Positions 8,999-17,373 of a DNA stretch of 64,000 nt are shown here, piece after piece (position 1 is the first letter of the stretch; every line of letters starts with the position of its first letter). Below the pieces are notes generated by a model. It was given only the letters and a program-made list of their open reading frames with translations. It was not told where the DNA came from and searched no databases. The translations under genes and the position numbers were made by a program. Source of the stretch: Terriglobus albidus (GTDB lineage Bacteria; Acidobacteriota; Terriglobia; Terriglobales; Acidobacteriaceae); assembly GCF_008000815.1 (NCBI RefSeq), contig NZ_CP042806.1, positions 682,001 through 746,000 of the forward strand. The letters run 5' to 3'.

Positions 8999-9463
8999 CT
9001 AGCCATGTTTTGCTGGCTGGTAGTTGCCCACTGCGGGGCGAAACGCAATTGAAATTCTGTTCCAGCTATTGATCTGCGTGATCGCAAAGGTCAGCCGCAC
9101 GATCTCGTCATCATTAAACTGCGCCTTTACCTGTGCGAACGCGGCATCGGGAGCATGTCCCTGCTGGATGTTGGTAATCACCTCGGTCCATGCCAGCGCA
9201 GCCTGCTCGCGCGGAGTGAAGAACGTCGTCTCGCGCCATGCATCCAGGGCAAACAGACGCTGCGCGGTCTCTCCGGCGGCCATGGCATCTTTGCTATGCA
9301 TGTCCAGGCAGTAGGCGCATCCATTCAACTGCGAAGACCGCATCTTCACCAGCTCCAGCAAGCTGTGTTCCAGGCCGCTGTTGTCCACAATGTGTCCAAG
9401 CTGCTGCAGCGCCTTCACTCCGTCCGGAAAGGCCTTCCAATATGCAATACGCTGTTCGTGCAT
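8999..9463 (-). CDS. AhpD-like carboxymuconolactone decarboxylase family protein
   Basis: This 154-residue cytosolic protein carries the alkylhydroperoxidase AhpD core. The redox motif is C-A-Y-C-L-D-M-H, a CxxC pair followed by the conserved histidine three residues on, within LVKMRSSQLNGCAYCLDMH. Such proteins act as peroxidase or thiol-disulfide partners. AAGGAG upstream of the ATG at 9463 lies directly at the end of the inverted-repeat element at 9477, which therefore supplies the 5' leader. The length matches single-domain AhpD-like proteins. The physiological substrate is not evident from the neighbours, a phosphoesterase and nadD on the same strand. Confidence 0.85.
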   Translation of the reverse strand: MHEQRIAYWKAFPDGVKALQQLGHIVDNSGLEHSLLELVKMRSSQLNGCAYCLDMHSKDAMAAGETAQRLFALDAWRETTFFTPREQAALAWTEVITNIQQGHAPDAAFAQVKAQFNDDEIVRLTFAITQINSWNRISIAFRPAVGNYQPAKHG

Positions 9464-9476
9464 TCCGCTTCTCCTT

Positions 9477-9592
9477 TAGAGCATTTTTCCTGTTGCTGGG
9501 TATTCCGGAAGGGGCGTGCAGCGGCGTTTTCATTGCGGAAAACGCCCATAGATGCGGAAACCCTACTCTACACCTACAGGAAAAATGCTTTA
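9477..9592 (+). repeat. Inverted-repeat element R, copy 1 (116 bp)
   Basis: The element starts TAGAGCATTTTTCCTGT and ends with the near-perfect complement of this, and it has a central hairpin GGCGTTTTC...GAAAACGCC. It fills the space between two minus-strand genes. Its right end provides the TAA stop (9590-9592) of the phosphoesterase gene. Confidence 0.85.
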
Positions 9593-10636
9593 CTGCACCG
9601 GCGGAACGACTGTATGCGTGTCGTACCACGCGGCGTCTACACTCTGGATGCCGGCCGGGCTCACCGTGACGCGCAAAAATCCCCGAGCCTGTTCCGCTTC
9701 ACCCACCTGGTTCTTTTCACTTAACGGTGGCGCCACCCGGGTCTTTGCCGCAACACAGGGATTCACCGCCAGCGAACTGTCTGTACCTGCATAGCTGGTC
9801 TTTGCCTCGTCATGGAAGTGGCCGGCAAAGATGCCTATGACCTTCGGCCCACATGCGGTCTTCTCCCAATCCTTCCGCAAGGTCTCATCAATCTCCCACA
9901 CAGTATGTTTGCGGAATGGGTCCATCAGGTCCGGCTCATGCGTGAAGATCACCAGCGGCTGCGGTGAGTCGTCAGCCAGGTCCCCGATGAGCGCAATCTG
10001 CTCCTTCGGGCAGTTCACCGGCTCCGGCGCAATGGCGCAGGGCGCTGCGTAGTTTTCCTTCGCTTTAAAGCTGACCGTGTCCATGCCGGCGAAGCGAAGT
10101 CCACGGATGACGAATGCATTCTTCGTCAGCAGCGGATACACCTCAGGCCCATGCTTCGCTTTCATACGCTCCTGCAGCAGGGCCATAAAGCAAGGAAACC
10201 GCCCCGAGTCGGCAATGCGCTCATGGATCACGTCGTTATTTCCCGCCACGAAGTAGATCCGCTGTACCTTCAGCGGAGCCAGCAGCTCGGCCACCTCTTC
10301 CACGGCCGCGTCCAGACGGAAAGGCGGCAGACCCGTCGGCGATAGCGGTACAGGAGTCGCCGCACAGCGCGACTGCGAGAAGTCCACGTTCAGCAGGCCC
10401 ATGTCGCCGGTGAAGACCGCGAAGTCTGCCTGAAAGCCGCTGGCATTCATCGCCCCGATGGCCCAGCGGAAGCTGCGGCGATCCTCCGCGGCAACCTTGA
10501 ACGCCTCTTCCCGCGGAAGCTTATCTCCGTCATCGAACAGATGTGCGTCGGTGAACTGGAAGAAACGCACAGGCTCCTGGGCGTACAGGGCAGCAGAGCA
10601 GAGTGCAAACAGCAGTGTGGCAAGGAGACGCTTCAC
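9590..10636 (-). CDS. Secreted calcineurin-like metallophosphoesterase
   Basis: This protein of about 348 residues is predicted to be exported. From the GTG at 10636 the N-terminus is a signal peptide (MKRLLATLLFALCSAALYA). The metallophosphoesterase signature blocks appear in order: FTDAHLFD, FTGDMG, GNND, FTHEP and GHFHDEA, which together bind two metal ions for phosphoester cleavage. A longer frame to an ATG at 10705 only translates the repeat element at 10648-10761, so the GTG start is preferred. The stop codon also lies inside a repeat copy. The substrate is unknown; the family includes cyclic-nucleotide phosphodiesterases and sphingomyelinase-like phosphodiesterases. Confidence 0.85.
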   Translation of the reverse strand: MKRLLATLLFALCSAALYAQEPVRFFQFTDAHLFDDGDKLPREEAFKVAAEDRRSFRWAIGAMNASGFQADFAVFTGDMGLLNVDFSQSRCAATPVPLSPTGLPPFRLDAAVEEVAELLAPLKVQRIYFVAGNNDVIHERIADSGRFPCFMALLQERMKAKHGPEVYPLLTKNAFVIRGLRFAGMDTVSFKAKENYAAPCAIAPEPVNCPKEQIALIGDLADDSPQPLVIFTHEPDLMDPFRKHTVWEIDETLRKDWEKTACGPKVIGIFAGHFHDEAKTSYAGTDSSLAVNPCVAAKTRVAPPLSEKNQVGEAEQARGFLRVTVSPAGIQSVDAAWYDTHTVVPPVQ

Positions 10637-10647
10637 ATTCGACAGTC

Positions 10648-10761
10648 TAGAGAATTTTTCCTGTTGCTGGGTAGCCCGGGAGCTGGGGTGCAGCGGCGTT
10701 TTCATTGAGGAAAACGCCCGTTACACAGGCCCCGGACGACACCTACAGGAAAAATGCTCTA
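10648..10761 (+). repeat. Inverted-repeat element R, copy 2 (114 bp)
   Basis: Same orientation and layout as copy 1, with a slightly changed left tip (TAGAGAATTTTTCC). It spans the gap between the nadD stop codon and the phosphoesterase start. The nadD TAG stop is formed by its right terminal TCTA. Confidence 0.85.
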
Positions 10762-11358
10762 CCGGTACAGCCCATGCTCTTCGATGTAGCGAAGTACCGG
10801 CGGAGGCACCGCTCCCGGCTTTTCACCGCGTTTCAACGCATCGCGCAGATCCGTCGCCGAGATGGGTTCCTCAATATCGGTCAACAGATGCACGCGTGAA
10901 GACTGCGCCGATGTCAGTCCCAGATCGTTAATTCGCGAAAGATCGAAGCCCGGGCGCGAAACGACGATCCATTGGGCAAAGTTCAGAAGCTGCTCGGGCT
11001 GTTTCCATCGGCGAAGATCGAGAAAGCTGTCTGCGCCAACGATATTCCACCAGCTGCAACCGGGATTTTCCCCGCGCAGCGTCTGCAGCAGGTCGATGGT
11101 GAAATTCGGTTGTCCATCGCCACGCGGAGCGTCGGCCCCGCTGGCGACGAAGCGGTAGTCCGCCTCGCATACCATGCGCACCATCGCCAACCGCTGGGAA
11201 TAAAACGCCTGGGGAGGTGTGGGCTTCAACGGCTGGCGCCCCACGGGGATCCACCAGATCTCGGAAAGACCAAAGTTGTCGGCCGCTGCTCTTGCTACAT
11301 CAATATGGCCCGAATGGGGAGGGTCAAAGGTTCCACCAAAGATACCGATACTTCGCAT
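10759..11358 (-). CDS. nadD: NadD, nicotinate-nucleotide adenylyltransferase
   Basis: NadD adenylates nicotinate mononucleotide with ATP to give deamido-NAD, the penultimate step of NAD synthesis, in the cytosol. The 199-residue protein has the nucleotidyltransferase signature GIFGGTFDPPHSGHI (including the HxGH ATP motif) at residues 5-19 and the C-terminal ISATDLRDALKRG block equivalent to the family's ISSTxIR. The length is typical. The gene lies 21 bases downstream of the M13 peptidase gene on the same strand and is probably co-transcribed with it. Its last codons run into repeat copy 2. Confidence 0.95.
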   Translation of the reverse strand: MRSIGIFGGTFDPPHSGHIDVARAAADNFGLSEIWWIPVGRQPLKPTPPQAFYSQRLAMVRMVCEADYRFVASGADAPRGDGQPNFTIDLLQTLRGENPGCSWWNIVGADSFLDLRRWKQPEQLLNFAQWIVVSRPGFDLSRINDLGLTSAQSSRVHLLTDIEEPISATDLRDALKRGEKPGAVPPPVLRYIEEHGLYR

Positions 11359-11379
11359 GAATATGTCCCTGTCTTAGGT

Positions 11380-13389
11380 CTACCAGACCTTGCAGGTCTC
11401 TGCGCGCACCATCGGGTCCCCTTTCTTGCACCCCCATGCCTTCTCGAACTCCGGCATGTTCGATAACGGACCCAGCACACGCCATTTGCCCAGCGGATGT
11501 GGGTCCACCTGAACCTGGCTGCGTGCCGCCTCGGGCCGCACCAGCGCTCCGCGCCACTGCGCCTCTGCGAGGAAGAACTGCTGTTCCGGGGTAAGGCCGT
11601 CGACGGTAGCTTCCGGTCCCTTCCCCTCCCGCGATTTCTCGTACGCCCGGAGCGCGAGGTTTACGCCGCCCAAGTCACCTAAGGCCTCGCCTGTCACCAG
11701 CTTTCCGTTGTGATGAATGCCCGGCTCAATGAAGTAGTTGTCGTACTGCTGCGTCGTGCATGCTGTCTTGGTCTTGAACTTTTCAAAGTCCTCCGGTGTC
11801 CACCACATCGTCAACGATCCATCGGCGGCGAACTGCGCACCCTCATCGTCGACGCCGTGGCTGATCTCGTGGCCAATCGTTACTCCAATTGCACCGTAGT
11901 TGATGGCGTCGATGCCCTTCGGATTGAAGCCTGGTGGCTGCAGGTATCCCGCCGGTACAACAACCTCGTTCATTTGCGGGTTGTAATAGGCGTTCATCGT
12001 GGGCGGAGTCATATCCCAGCGGCCGCGGTCCAGCGGCTTGCCGATCCGCCCCAGGTCGTCGCGTATCTCGAAGGACTGCGTCGACATGACGTCCGACAGA
12101 AAGTCGCCGCGCGTGACCTTCACGCTGGAGTAGTCCTTCCATTTGTCGGGATATCCGACCTTGATATTCAGTGCAGCTACCTTTTCCAGAGCCTTGGCCT
12201 TGGTCGCCTGCGTCATCCAATCGTTATTGGTGATACTCAGCTTCAACTGCTCGGCGATATTGACTGCCATCTCGCGCGCACGAGCTTTCGCTTCGGGCGA
12301 GAAGTACACCTCGACATACTTCTTACCCAGCGCTTCACCGAGTTGGGAATCCACCAGGCGCGAGCAGCGCTGCCACCGCGGCCGCTGCTCCTTCACGCCG
12401 GTCATCACTGTTCCGAAGAAGCGGAAGTTCTCATCAACAAATGTCGTTGGCAGGTAGGCCGCATCCGCGTGCAGCACCATCCAGCGCAGATAAGCCTTCC
12501 ACTCGCCAACCGGCGTCTGTTTCAGCTCTGTGAGGAAGGCGGTGGTTAACTTCGGCTGGCTGAGATTCAGCTTGCCCTGAGGAATATTCAGGGCCTTGTA
12601 GGTAGCCGCCCAGTCGAAGCCCGGATACTGTTTCGTTAGCTCGCTGAATTGCATCGGATGGTCGGTGTTCTTCGGCTCGCGCAGCTCTACGCGCGACAGC
12701 CGCGCCTCGGCTAGCTTTGTCTCGATCTTAAGCACGGCATCGGTTGCTTCTTTTGCCTGAACCTCGCTATAGCCTGCAAGTTTGAACATCGCTTCCACAT
12801 GCGCGGTGTACTTCTCGCGAATCTCCTTGTAGCGGGGCTCATTGCGCAGATAGTAATCCCGGTCGGGCAGGCCGAGGCCGCGGATCGAGATCTCGGCGAT
12901 GGTATCCAGCGGAGCATGCGCATCCTGCGATGAACTGATATCGAGCGGAGCCCGAACGCCGACCTTCATCAGATCGACGATTGTTGTCTGTACGCCGCGA
13001 GCATCCTTGATAGCATCGACGCGCGCCAGTGTCGCCTGTAGCGGCTTCAGACCCGCTGCATTCACTGCGGCCTCATCCATGCAAGCCCCATAGAAGTCGC
13101 CGACCAGTTGTTCGGTGCTGCCGGCCGCCTGCTTCTTTGAGGAAGCCTCATCCAGCAGGCCGCGCAGCTTCGCCGTCGTCTCCTCCTGGGTTACCGTGCG
13201 CAATGCCCAGGAGGTCTGGATTGCCGGCATCGGATTCTGCTTTCGCCATTGCCCGTTGGCATAGTTGTCGAAGTCGTCACAGGCTGAGAGCGACGTATCG
13301 ATGTCCTGAACGCGCGCGCCCTGCTGGGCGGCGACGGTGGAAAATGGCAGCAGGGTGCATCCCAGTGCGGCTGCGGCAAACCACTTCAT
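11380..13389 (-). CDS. Secreted M13-family zinc endopeptidase (PepO/neprilysin type)
   Basis: This metallopeptidase of 669 residues cleaves short peptides outside the cytoplasm. A signal peptide (MKWFAAAALGCTLLPFSTVAAQ) is followed by the M13 N-terminal domain (from ~35, DDFDNYANGQW) and the catalytic domain. Key features are NAYYNP (466-471), the zinc motif H507-E-x-x-H511 with the third ligand E568 in GEALGDLGG, and the C-terminal CKVW ending that is diagnostic for M13. Acidobacteria carry many paralogues of this family. The gene is divergent from the YVTN protein, with repeat copy 3 between them. Confidence 0.95.
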   Translation of the reverse strand: MKWFAAAALGCTLLPFSTVAAQQGARVQDIDTSLSACDDFDNYANGQWRKQNPMPAIQTSWALRTVTQEETTAKLRGLLDEASSKKQAAGSTEQLVGDFYGACMDEAAVNAAGLKPLQATLARVDAIKDARGVQTTIVDLMKVGVRAPLDISSSQDAHAPLDTIAEISIRGLGLPDRDYYLRNEPRYKEIREKYTAHVEAMFKLAGYSEVQAKEATDAVLKIETKLAEARLSRVELREPKNTDHPMQFSELTKQYPGFDWAATYKALNIPQGKLNLSQPKLTTAFLTELKQTPVGEWKAYLRWMVLHADAAYLPTTFVDENFRFFGTVMTGVKEQRPRWQRCSRLVDSQLGEALGKKYVEVYFSPEAKARAREMAVNIAEQLKLSITNNDWMTQATKAKALEKVAALNIKVGYPDKWKDYSSVKVTRGDFLSDVMSTQSFEIRDDLGRIGKPLDRGRWDMTPPTMNAYYNPQMNEVVVPAGYLQPPGFNPKGIDAINYGAIGVTIGHEISHGVDDEGAQFAADGSLTMWWTPEDFEKFKTKTACTTQQYDNYFIEPGIHHNGKLVTGEALGDLGGVNLALRAYEKSREGKGPEATVDGLTPEQQFFLAEAQWRGALVRPEAARSQVQVDPHPLGKWRVLGPLSNMPEFEKAWGCKKGDPMVRAETCKVW

Positions 13390-13423
13390 GGCAAAGTCCT
13401 CAATGGCCCCACTATACCGGTTC

Positions 13424-13539
13424 TACCGGCATTTTCCCTGTTGCTGGGTATCCCGGAAGAGGAGTGCTGTGGCGTTTTCATTGCGGAAAACGCCCATAGA
13501 TGCTGGAGCCCGCGCTCCACCTACAGGAAAAAAGCTCTA
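13424..13539 (+). repeat. Inverted-repeat element R, copy 3 (116 bp)
   Basis: Orientation as copies 1 and 2. The left arm reads CATTTTCCCTGT; the right arm is ACAGGAAAAAAGCTCTA. It sits in the divergent control region between the M13 peptidase (minus) and the YVTN protein (plus). Confidence 0.85.
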
Positions 13540-13578
13540 GCGGCAAACGCTTCAGCTTTCCTGCTATCCTTGCCTGCC

Positions 13579-14556
13579 ATGAAAATCGCACTTGCCGCCA
13601 CACTCTTCGCTACCTCTGCCCTGGCCCAGTCCACCCTCCTGGTCACCAATCAGACGGACAGGAGCCTGACCTATATCGATACGGTGGCCGGCAAGGTCAT
13701 CGACACGATTCCCGAGAACGGTGTCACCGGGCACGAGATCACCACTACGCCCGACGGCAAAATCGCCTTCGTTCCCATGTACGGCAGTGCCGGTGTCGGC
13801 AAACCCGGAACCGACGGCGCGGAGATCCAGGTCGTCGATGTAGCCAGCCACAAGATCATCCACACCATCAATTTCGGTCACGGTGTACGTCCGCACAAGC
13901 CTGTCTATGACACGCACCGCAACGTCCTGTGGGTGACCACCGAGATCGATCAGAGCATCACCGCCATCGATCCCAAGACCTATAAGGTGCTTTATTCCAT
14001 CCCGACAGGACAGGCCGAATCGCACATGCTGGTGCTTTCTCCCGATGGCCACCACGCCTACACCGCGAACGTCGGCCCCGGTACCGTCTCCGTTCTCGAT
14101 CTGGATGCGAAGAAGCTCGTCACCATCATTCCGATCTCGAAGAACACACAGCGCATCACCATCACGAACGATGGCAAGTACGTCTTCACCTCAGACCAGG
14201 TTGAGCCGCGTCTCGCTGTTATCGATACCGCCACCAATAAGGTGAAGAACTATGTCGCGCTGCCGGCTTCCGGCTACGGCGGCGCCATTACGCCCGACGG
14301 TAAGACCCTGATCCTTTGCCTCGTACATGCCAATAAAGTCGCTTTTCTGGACCTGGCGACGATGAAGGTCACGAAGGTGATTCCGGTGGGCGAATATCCG
14401 CAGGCAGTCGTGATCACCAAAGACGGAACGCGCGCCTTTGTCTCCAGCCTGCACTCCGGGACCATTGATGAGCTGGACGTTGCCAAACAGGAGCAGGTAA
14501 AGAGCATCTTCTCCGGTAAGGGCGCGGACGGCATGGTGCTGGTCTCCGCGAAATAA
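13579..14556 (+). CDS. Secreted YVTN-type beta-propeller protein
   Basis: This exported protein of 325 residues is made of 40-45-residue beta-propeller repeats. Each contains blocks such as YIDTVAGKVIDTIPENG, VTPDGK and VLSPDGHHAYTANVGPGTVSVLDL, which is the YVTN/lactonase-like pattern. A signal peptide (MKIALAATLFATSALAQ) starts at the ATG at 13579; the open frame continues upstream only through the repeat element. Such proteins bind other molecules or act as lactonase-like scaffolds; no catalytic residues can be assigned. No clear terminator follows before the gene at 14604. Confidence 0.85.
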   Translation: MKIALAATLFATSALAQSTLLVTNQTDRSLTYIDTVAGKVIDTIPENGVTGHEITTTPDGKIAFVPMYGSAGVGKPGTDGAEIQVVDVASHKIIHTINFGHGVRPHKPVYDTHRNVLWVTTEIDQSITAIDPKTYKVLYSIPTGQAESHMLVLSPDGHHAYTANVGPGTVSVLDLDAKKLVTIIPISKNTQRITITNDGKYVFTSDQVEPRLAVIDTATNKVKNYVALPASGYGGAITPDGKTLILCLVHANKVAFLDLATMKVTKVIPVGEYPQAVVITKDGTRAFVSSLHSGTIDELDVAKQEQVKSIFSGKGADGMVLVSAK

Positions 14557-14603
14557 CGGTTACGCAGGCAGGCCTGGCGTTCGTCTGCTAGCCTTTTAGC
14601 AGC

Positions 14604-15284
14604 ATGGAAGCAATCTGCCATCGGTGCCATCAGTCGTTCCCCGCGGACTCCGCGTTCTGCCCTCACTGCGGAGCGGCGCAGCTCTATGTCACCGCGGAGC
14701 AGATGGAGGATGAAGCAGCCGCCGGCAATCTGCCGCCGTTGCAGCGAGTCTCGCGCATCGACTGGCACCGGGCCCTGCTCTCGTCGCTGGTGGTTGCCGC
14801 CGCAGCCGCGGTACTGTCTGCGCTGGCCGTGCTGGTGCCGGTGCTCTCTATCGCTCGCTTTCTCTGGATCCTCACGGCATCCACCACGACGCTCTGGTTC
14901 TACCTCAAGCCGGCGCCCAACCGTCCCATGGATGGCGGTATCGGCGCGCGTCTCGGAACGGTGACCGGTCTCGCCGTCTCGTTCCTCACCACCTTTTCGA
15001 CCGCGCTGCTGATGGTCATCCAACGTTATGTCCTGCATCGCGGAGCAGCCATGGACGCTGCTTTCGCCGACATGCTGAACAGGCTGGGTGAGTTTTACAA
15101 GAGTGTGGGCATTGACGCCCAGCAACAGCAGCTCGTCTTCTCCCTGCTGCGTTCTCCCGAAGGCCATGCCGGGCAGATGCTTTCGGAGTTCGCTATGCGC
15201 GCCGTCTTCATCACGGCCTTCCTTGCGCTGGTCGGCGCCATCTCCGGCATGGCCCGTAAGAGCCGTCGCCGCGTCGCTGGCTAA
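14604..15284 (+). CDS. Zinc-ribbon membrane protein of unknown function
   Basis: The 226-residue protein has a short N-terminal zinc ribbon (C-x2-C...C-x2-C within MEAICHRCHQSFPADSAFCPHCG), then about four hydrophobic segments (residues ~57-80, 82-94, 115-135 and 200-217) and a basic C-terminus (ARKSRRRVAG). I do not recognise a named family beyond the zinc-ribbon/DUF-type membrane proteins common in Acidobacteria. It stands 48 bases after the YVTN gene and 46 bases before a PadR regulator, all on the plus strand. A link to the PadR operon is possible but not shown. Confidence 0.7.
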   Translation: MEAICHRCHQSFPADSAFCPHCGAAQLYVTAEQMEDEAAAGNLPPLQRVSRIDWHRALLSSLVVAAAAAVLSALAVLVPVLSIARFLWILTASTTTLWFYLKPAPNRPMDGGIGARLGTVTGLAVSFLTTFSTALLMVIQRYVLHRGAAMDAAFADMLNRLGEFYKSVGIDAQQQQLVFSLLRSPEGHAGQMLSEFAMRAVFITAFLALVGAISGMARKSRRRVAG

Positions 15285-15285
15285 C

Positions 15286-15311
15286 ATATATCTGTTGCGG
15301 ATATATCTGTT
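15286..15311 (+). promoter_or_regulatory. Direct-repeat operator candidate upstream of PadR
   Basis: ATATATCTGTT occurs twice (15286-15296 and 15301-15311) with a 15-base period directly upstream of the PadR start at 15331. The site is suited to autoregulation by the PadR dimer (inference). Confidence 0.4.
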
Positions 15312-15330
15312 CCTGATGTAGAGTGCTTCC

Positions 15331-15672
15331 ATGAGCACCGCCAGGACTTCGCCCGAGGATCATCTTCCGCTAACGCCGGCAGTCTTCGCCATCCTTCTCG
15401 CCCTTGCCGATGGTGAAAAGCACGGCTACGCCATCATGCAGGAGGCGCGCGAGCACGTCTCCATGGGGCCGGGAACGCTCTACGGAACGCTCGACCGCCT
15501 GCTGACCGCTGGCCTTGTCGTGGAGACGGGCCTCTCTGAAGATGAGCGCCGGCGCTACTATCGCGTTACCCCGCTCGGCAGGCGTGTGCTTACAGCAGAG
15601 ACGGCACGGCTGCAGCGAGCGGTCGCCATGGCTCAGGACAAAGGCATACGCCCCATCGAGGTGAAGGCATGA
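15331..15672 (+). CDS. PadR-family transcriptional regulator
   Basis: This small winged-helix repressor has 113 residues. The PadR core reads FAILLALADGEKHGYAIMQEAREH...GPGTLYGTLDRLLTAGLVVE...RRRYYRVTPLGRRVL, and the C-terminal helix that normally drives dimerisation follows. The stop codon overlaps the next gene by four bases (ATGA), so the two are translationally coupled. PadR proteins usually repress their own operon and a linked membrane protein. The ligand is unknown. Confidence 0.9.
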   Translation: MSTARTSPEDHLPLTPAVFAILLALADGEKHGYAIMQEAREHVSMGPGTLYGTLDRLLTAGLVVETGLSEDERRRYYRVTPLGRRVLTAETARLQRAVAMAQDKGIRPIEVKA

Positions 15673-16421
15673 AGCTCGATCGTCTCCTCCGCATCTACGC
15701 TTTATCCCTGTACCTATATCCAAAGGCATTCCGAGAACGGTATCGCGAGCAGCTTCTCGACGCCGCGCGCCAGGCCTATGACGAGCGGCAATCGGGACAC
15801 GGCCGGCTGCTTCTGGTCCATCTACGGGACAGCCTGGGTTCCGGACTCTGGGAGCGGATAACGACACCTTTGCGGCCGCTGTACGCCATCCTGCTCTCTG
15901 GAGCCGTCACCCTGGTCCTCTTGGTGATGGCGGTTACAGCGCAGCAGATCGTGCGCCGCCAGGCCGATGTCAGGCCCCGACAGGCAGTGGCAAGCATCGC
16001 TGCCAGGCTCGGACAAGGCGCGAATGAGCATATCCTGCAGCCGCGAGAAGAGATCAGCGATGTCGATTGGCTGCGTTCTGACCATACCTTTGCCGCCATC
16101 TACAACCCTGCCGGCGAACCCATCGCTGCCAGCGCCACGCTGCATGGAGCCTTTCCGCATCTGCCCAGCGTGATCTTCCCTCGTATCCGGCAGACCGGGC
16201 GTACGGTCATCACCTGGCAGCCGGAGAATCGTCTGCGCCTTGCGCTCACCGTTCGTCCGCTTCCCGACGGTAACTATGTCGTCGCGGGCCAGAGCCTGCT
16301 TCCCTTTGAACGCCGGGAAAGCGCGCTGCGCCTCTCTTTTGCCATCGCCTGGGGCCTCATTCTTTGCGCCGCAGGAGGCCTCTTCCTCCGCCGTCCTGCA
16401 CCGTACGCTCCGCTCCGGTAA
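15669..16421 (+). CDS. PadR-linked membrane protein with extracytoplasmic domain
   Basis: The 250-residue protein starts with the conserved Acidobacterial segment LLRIYALSLYLYPKAFRERY, which resembles the prefix found before many PadR-controlled permeases. It has one transmembrane helix at ~72-97, an extracytoplasmic domain (~98-215) with sensor-like sequence (IYNPAGEPIAASATLHGAFP), and a second helix near 217-240. No kinase, cyclase or permease domain follows, so it may be a stand-alone envelope sensor or partner of the PadR protein (inference). It is translationally coupled to padR, and its end lies 25 bases before accD. Confidence 0.65.
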   Translation: MKLDRLLRIYALSLYLYPKAFRERYREQLLDAARQAYDERQSGHGRLLLVHLRDSLGSGLWERITTPLRPLYAILLSGAVTLVLLVMAVTAQQIVRRQADVRPRQAVASIAARLGQGANEHILQPREEISDVDWLRSDHTFAAIYNPAGEPIAASATLHGAFPHLPSVIFPRIRQTGRTVITWQPENRLRLALTVRPLPDGNYVVAGQSLLPFERRESALRLSFAIAWGLILCAAGGLFLRRPAPYAPLR

Positions 16422-16446
16422 AATAGCCGAGGCGGTTACGAACAGG

Positions 16447-17292
16447 ATGTCCTGGTTTAAGCGCGAAGATAACGAGATCATCAACGACGACACAGAGAAG
16501 ACAGTCCGCACGGAAGGTCTTTGGATCAAGTGTGAGGGTTGCCGGCAGATCATCTGGAAGGCTGATCTCGAAGCCAACCTGCAGGTCTGCCCCAAATGCG
16601 GCAAGCACTTCCGCCTCGATGCCCGTTCGCGTATCGATCTGCTGCTTGAGCCTGGCTATCAGCTGGTCGACCTGGATCTGCGCTCCACCGACCCGCTGAA
16701 TTTCACCGATCTTAAGAGCTACAGCGGCCGCCTGCAGGCAGCCCGCCGCAAGACCAACCTGAACGACGCCATCATCAATGCCGTCGGCCAGATGGGGCCG
16801 CATCGTGTCGTTCTTTCGGTGATGGAATATGGCTTCATCGGTGGCTCCATGGGCTCCGTCGTCGGCGAAACCATCGCCCGCGCTGTGGATCGCGCCTACG
16901 AAACCAAGACCCCGCTGATCATCATCTCGGCCTCCGGCGGAGCCCGCATGATGGAAGGCATCGCCTCCCTGATGCAGCTTGCCAAGGTCTCCACGGCTCT
17001 TACGCGTCTCGACGCCGAGAAGATCCCGTTCATCTCGCTGATGACCGACCCTACCACCGGTGGCGTCACGGCCAGCTTTGCCATGCTGGGCGACCTCAAT
17101 ATCTCCGAGCCCGGAGCCCTGATCGGTTTTGCCGGTCCCCGCGTCATCGAGCAGACCATCCGCCAGAAGCTACCCGAAGGCTTCCAGCGCGCGGAGTTCC
17201 TGCTGGAGCACGGCTTCCTCGATGCCATTGTTCCGCGCCGCGAGCTGAAGGACTACCTCGTCCGCGCTCTCAGTTTCATGCAGCCGGCCTAG
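16447..17292 (+). CDS. accD: AccD, acetyl-CoA carboxylase carboxyltransferase beta subunit
   Basis: AccD joins AccA to transfer carboxyl from biotin to acetyl-CoA, making malonyl-CoA for fatty-acid synthesis. The 281-residue protein has the N-terminal zinc ribbon C29-x2-C32...C48-x2-C51 and the carboxyltransferase core (ISASGGARMMEGIASLMQLAK, TDPTTGGVTASFAMLGD, IGFAGPRVIEQTIRQKLPEGFQ). The ATG at 16447 opens the normal N-terminus MSWFKRED. An upstream in-frame extension from 16240 only overlaps the preceding gene and is discarded. accA is not in the window. Confidence 0.97.
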   Translation: MSWFKREDNEIINDDTEKTVRTEGLWIKCEGCRQIIWKADLEANLQVCPKCGKHFRLDARSRIDLLLEPGYQLVDLDLRSTDPLNFTDLKSYSGRLQAARRKTNLNDAIINAVGQMGPHRVVLSVMEYGFIGGSMGSVVGETIARAVDRAYETKTPLIIISASGGARMMEGIASLMQLAKVSTALTRLDAEKIPFISLMTDPTTGGVTASFAMLGDLNISEPGALIGFAGPRVIEQTIRQKLPEGFQRAEFLLEHGFLDAIVPRRELKDYLVRALSFMQPA

Positions 17293-17373
17293 CCCAATAG
17301 AGACAAGATTTCGTATCCTTGCCGGGCCGTCCCATACCTCCTGGGATGAACCCTCTAAAGGAGACCTTGCCTC

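Noticed and set aside
9478-9629. Short open frames through the repeat elements (here and at the other six copies)
   Set aside because: They recur wherever the element is, translate palindromic DNA, and lack ribosome sites and family similarity.
13441-13578. Upstream extension of the YVTN gene into the inverted repeat
   Set aside because: The added residues come from the repeat element and would hide the signal peptide that begins at 13579.
16240-16446. N-terminal extension of accD
   Set aside because: It overlaps the preceding gene in another frame and lies outside the conserved AccD start MSWFKRED.
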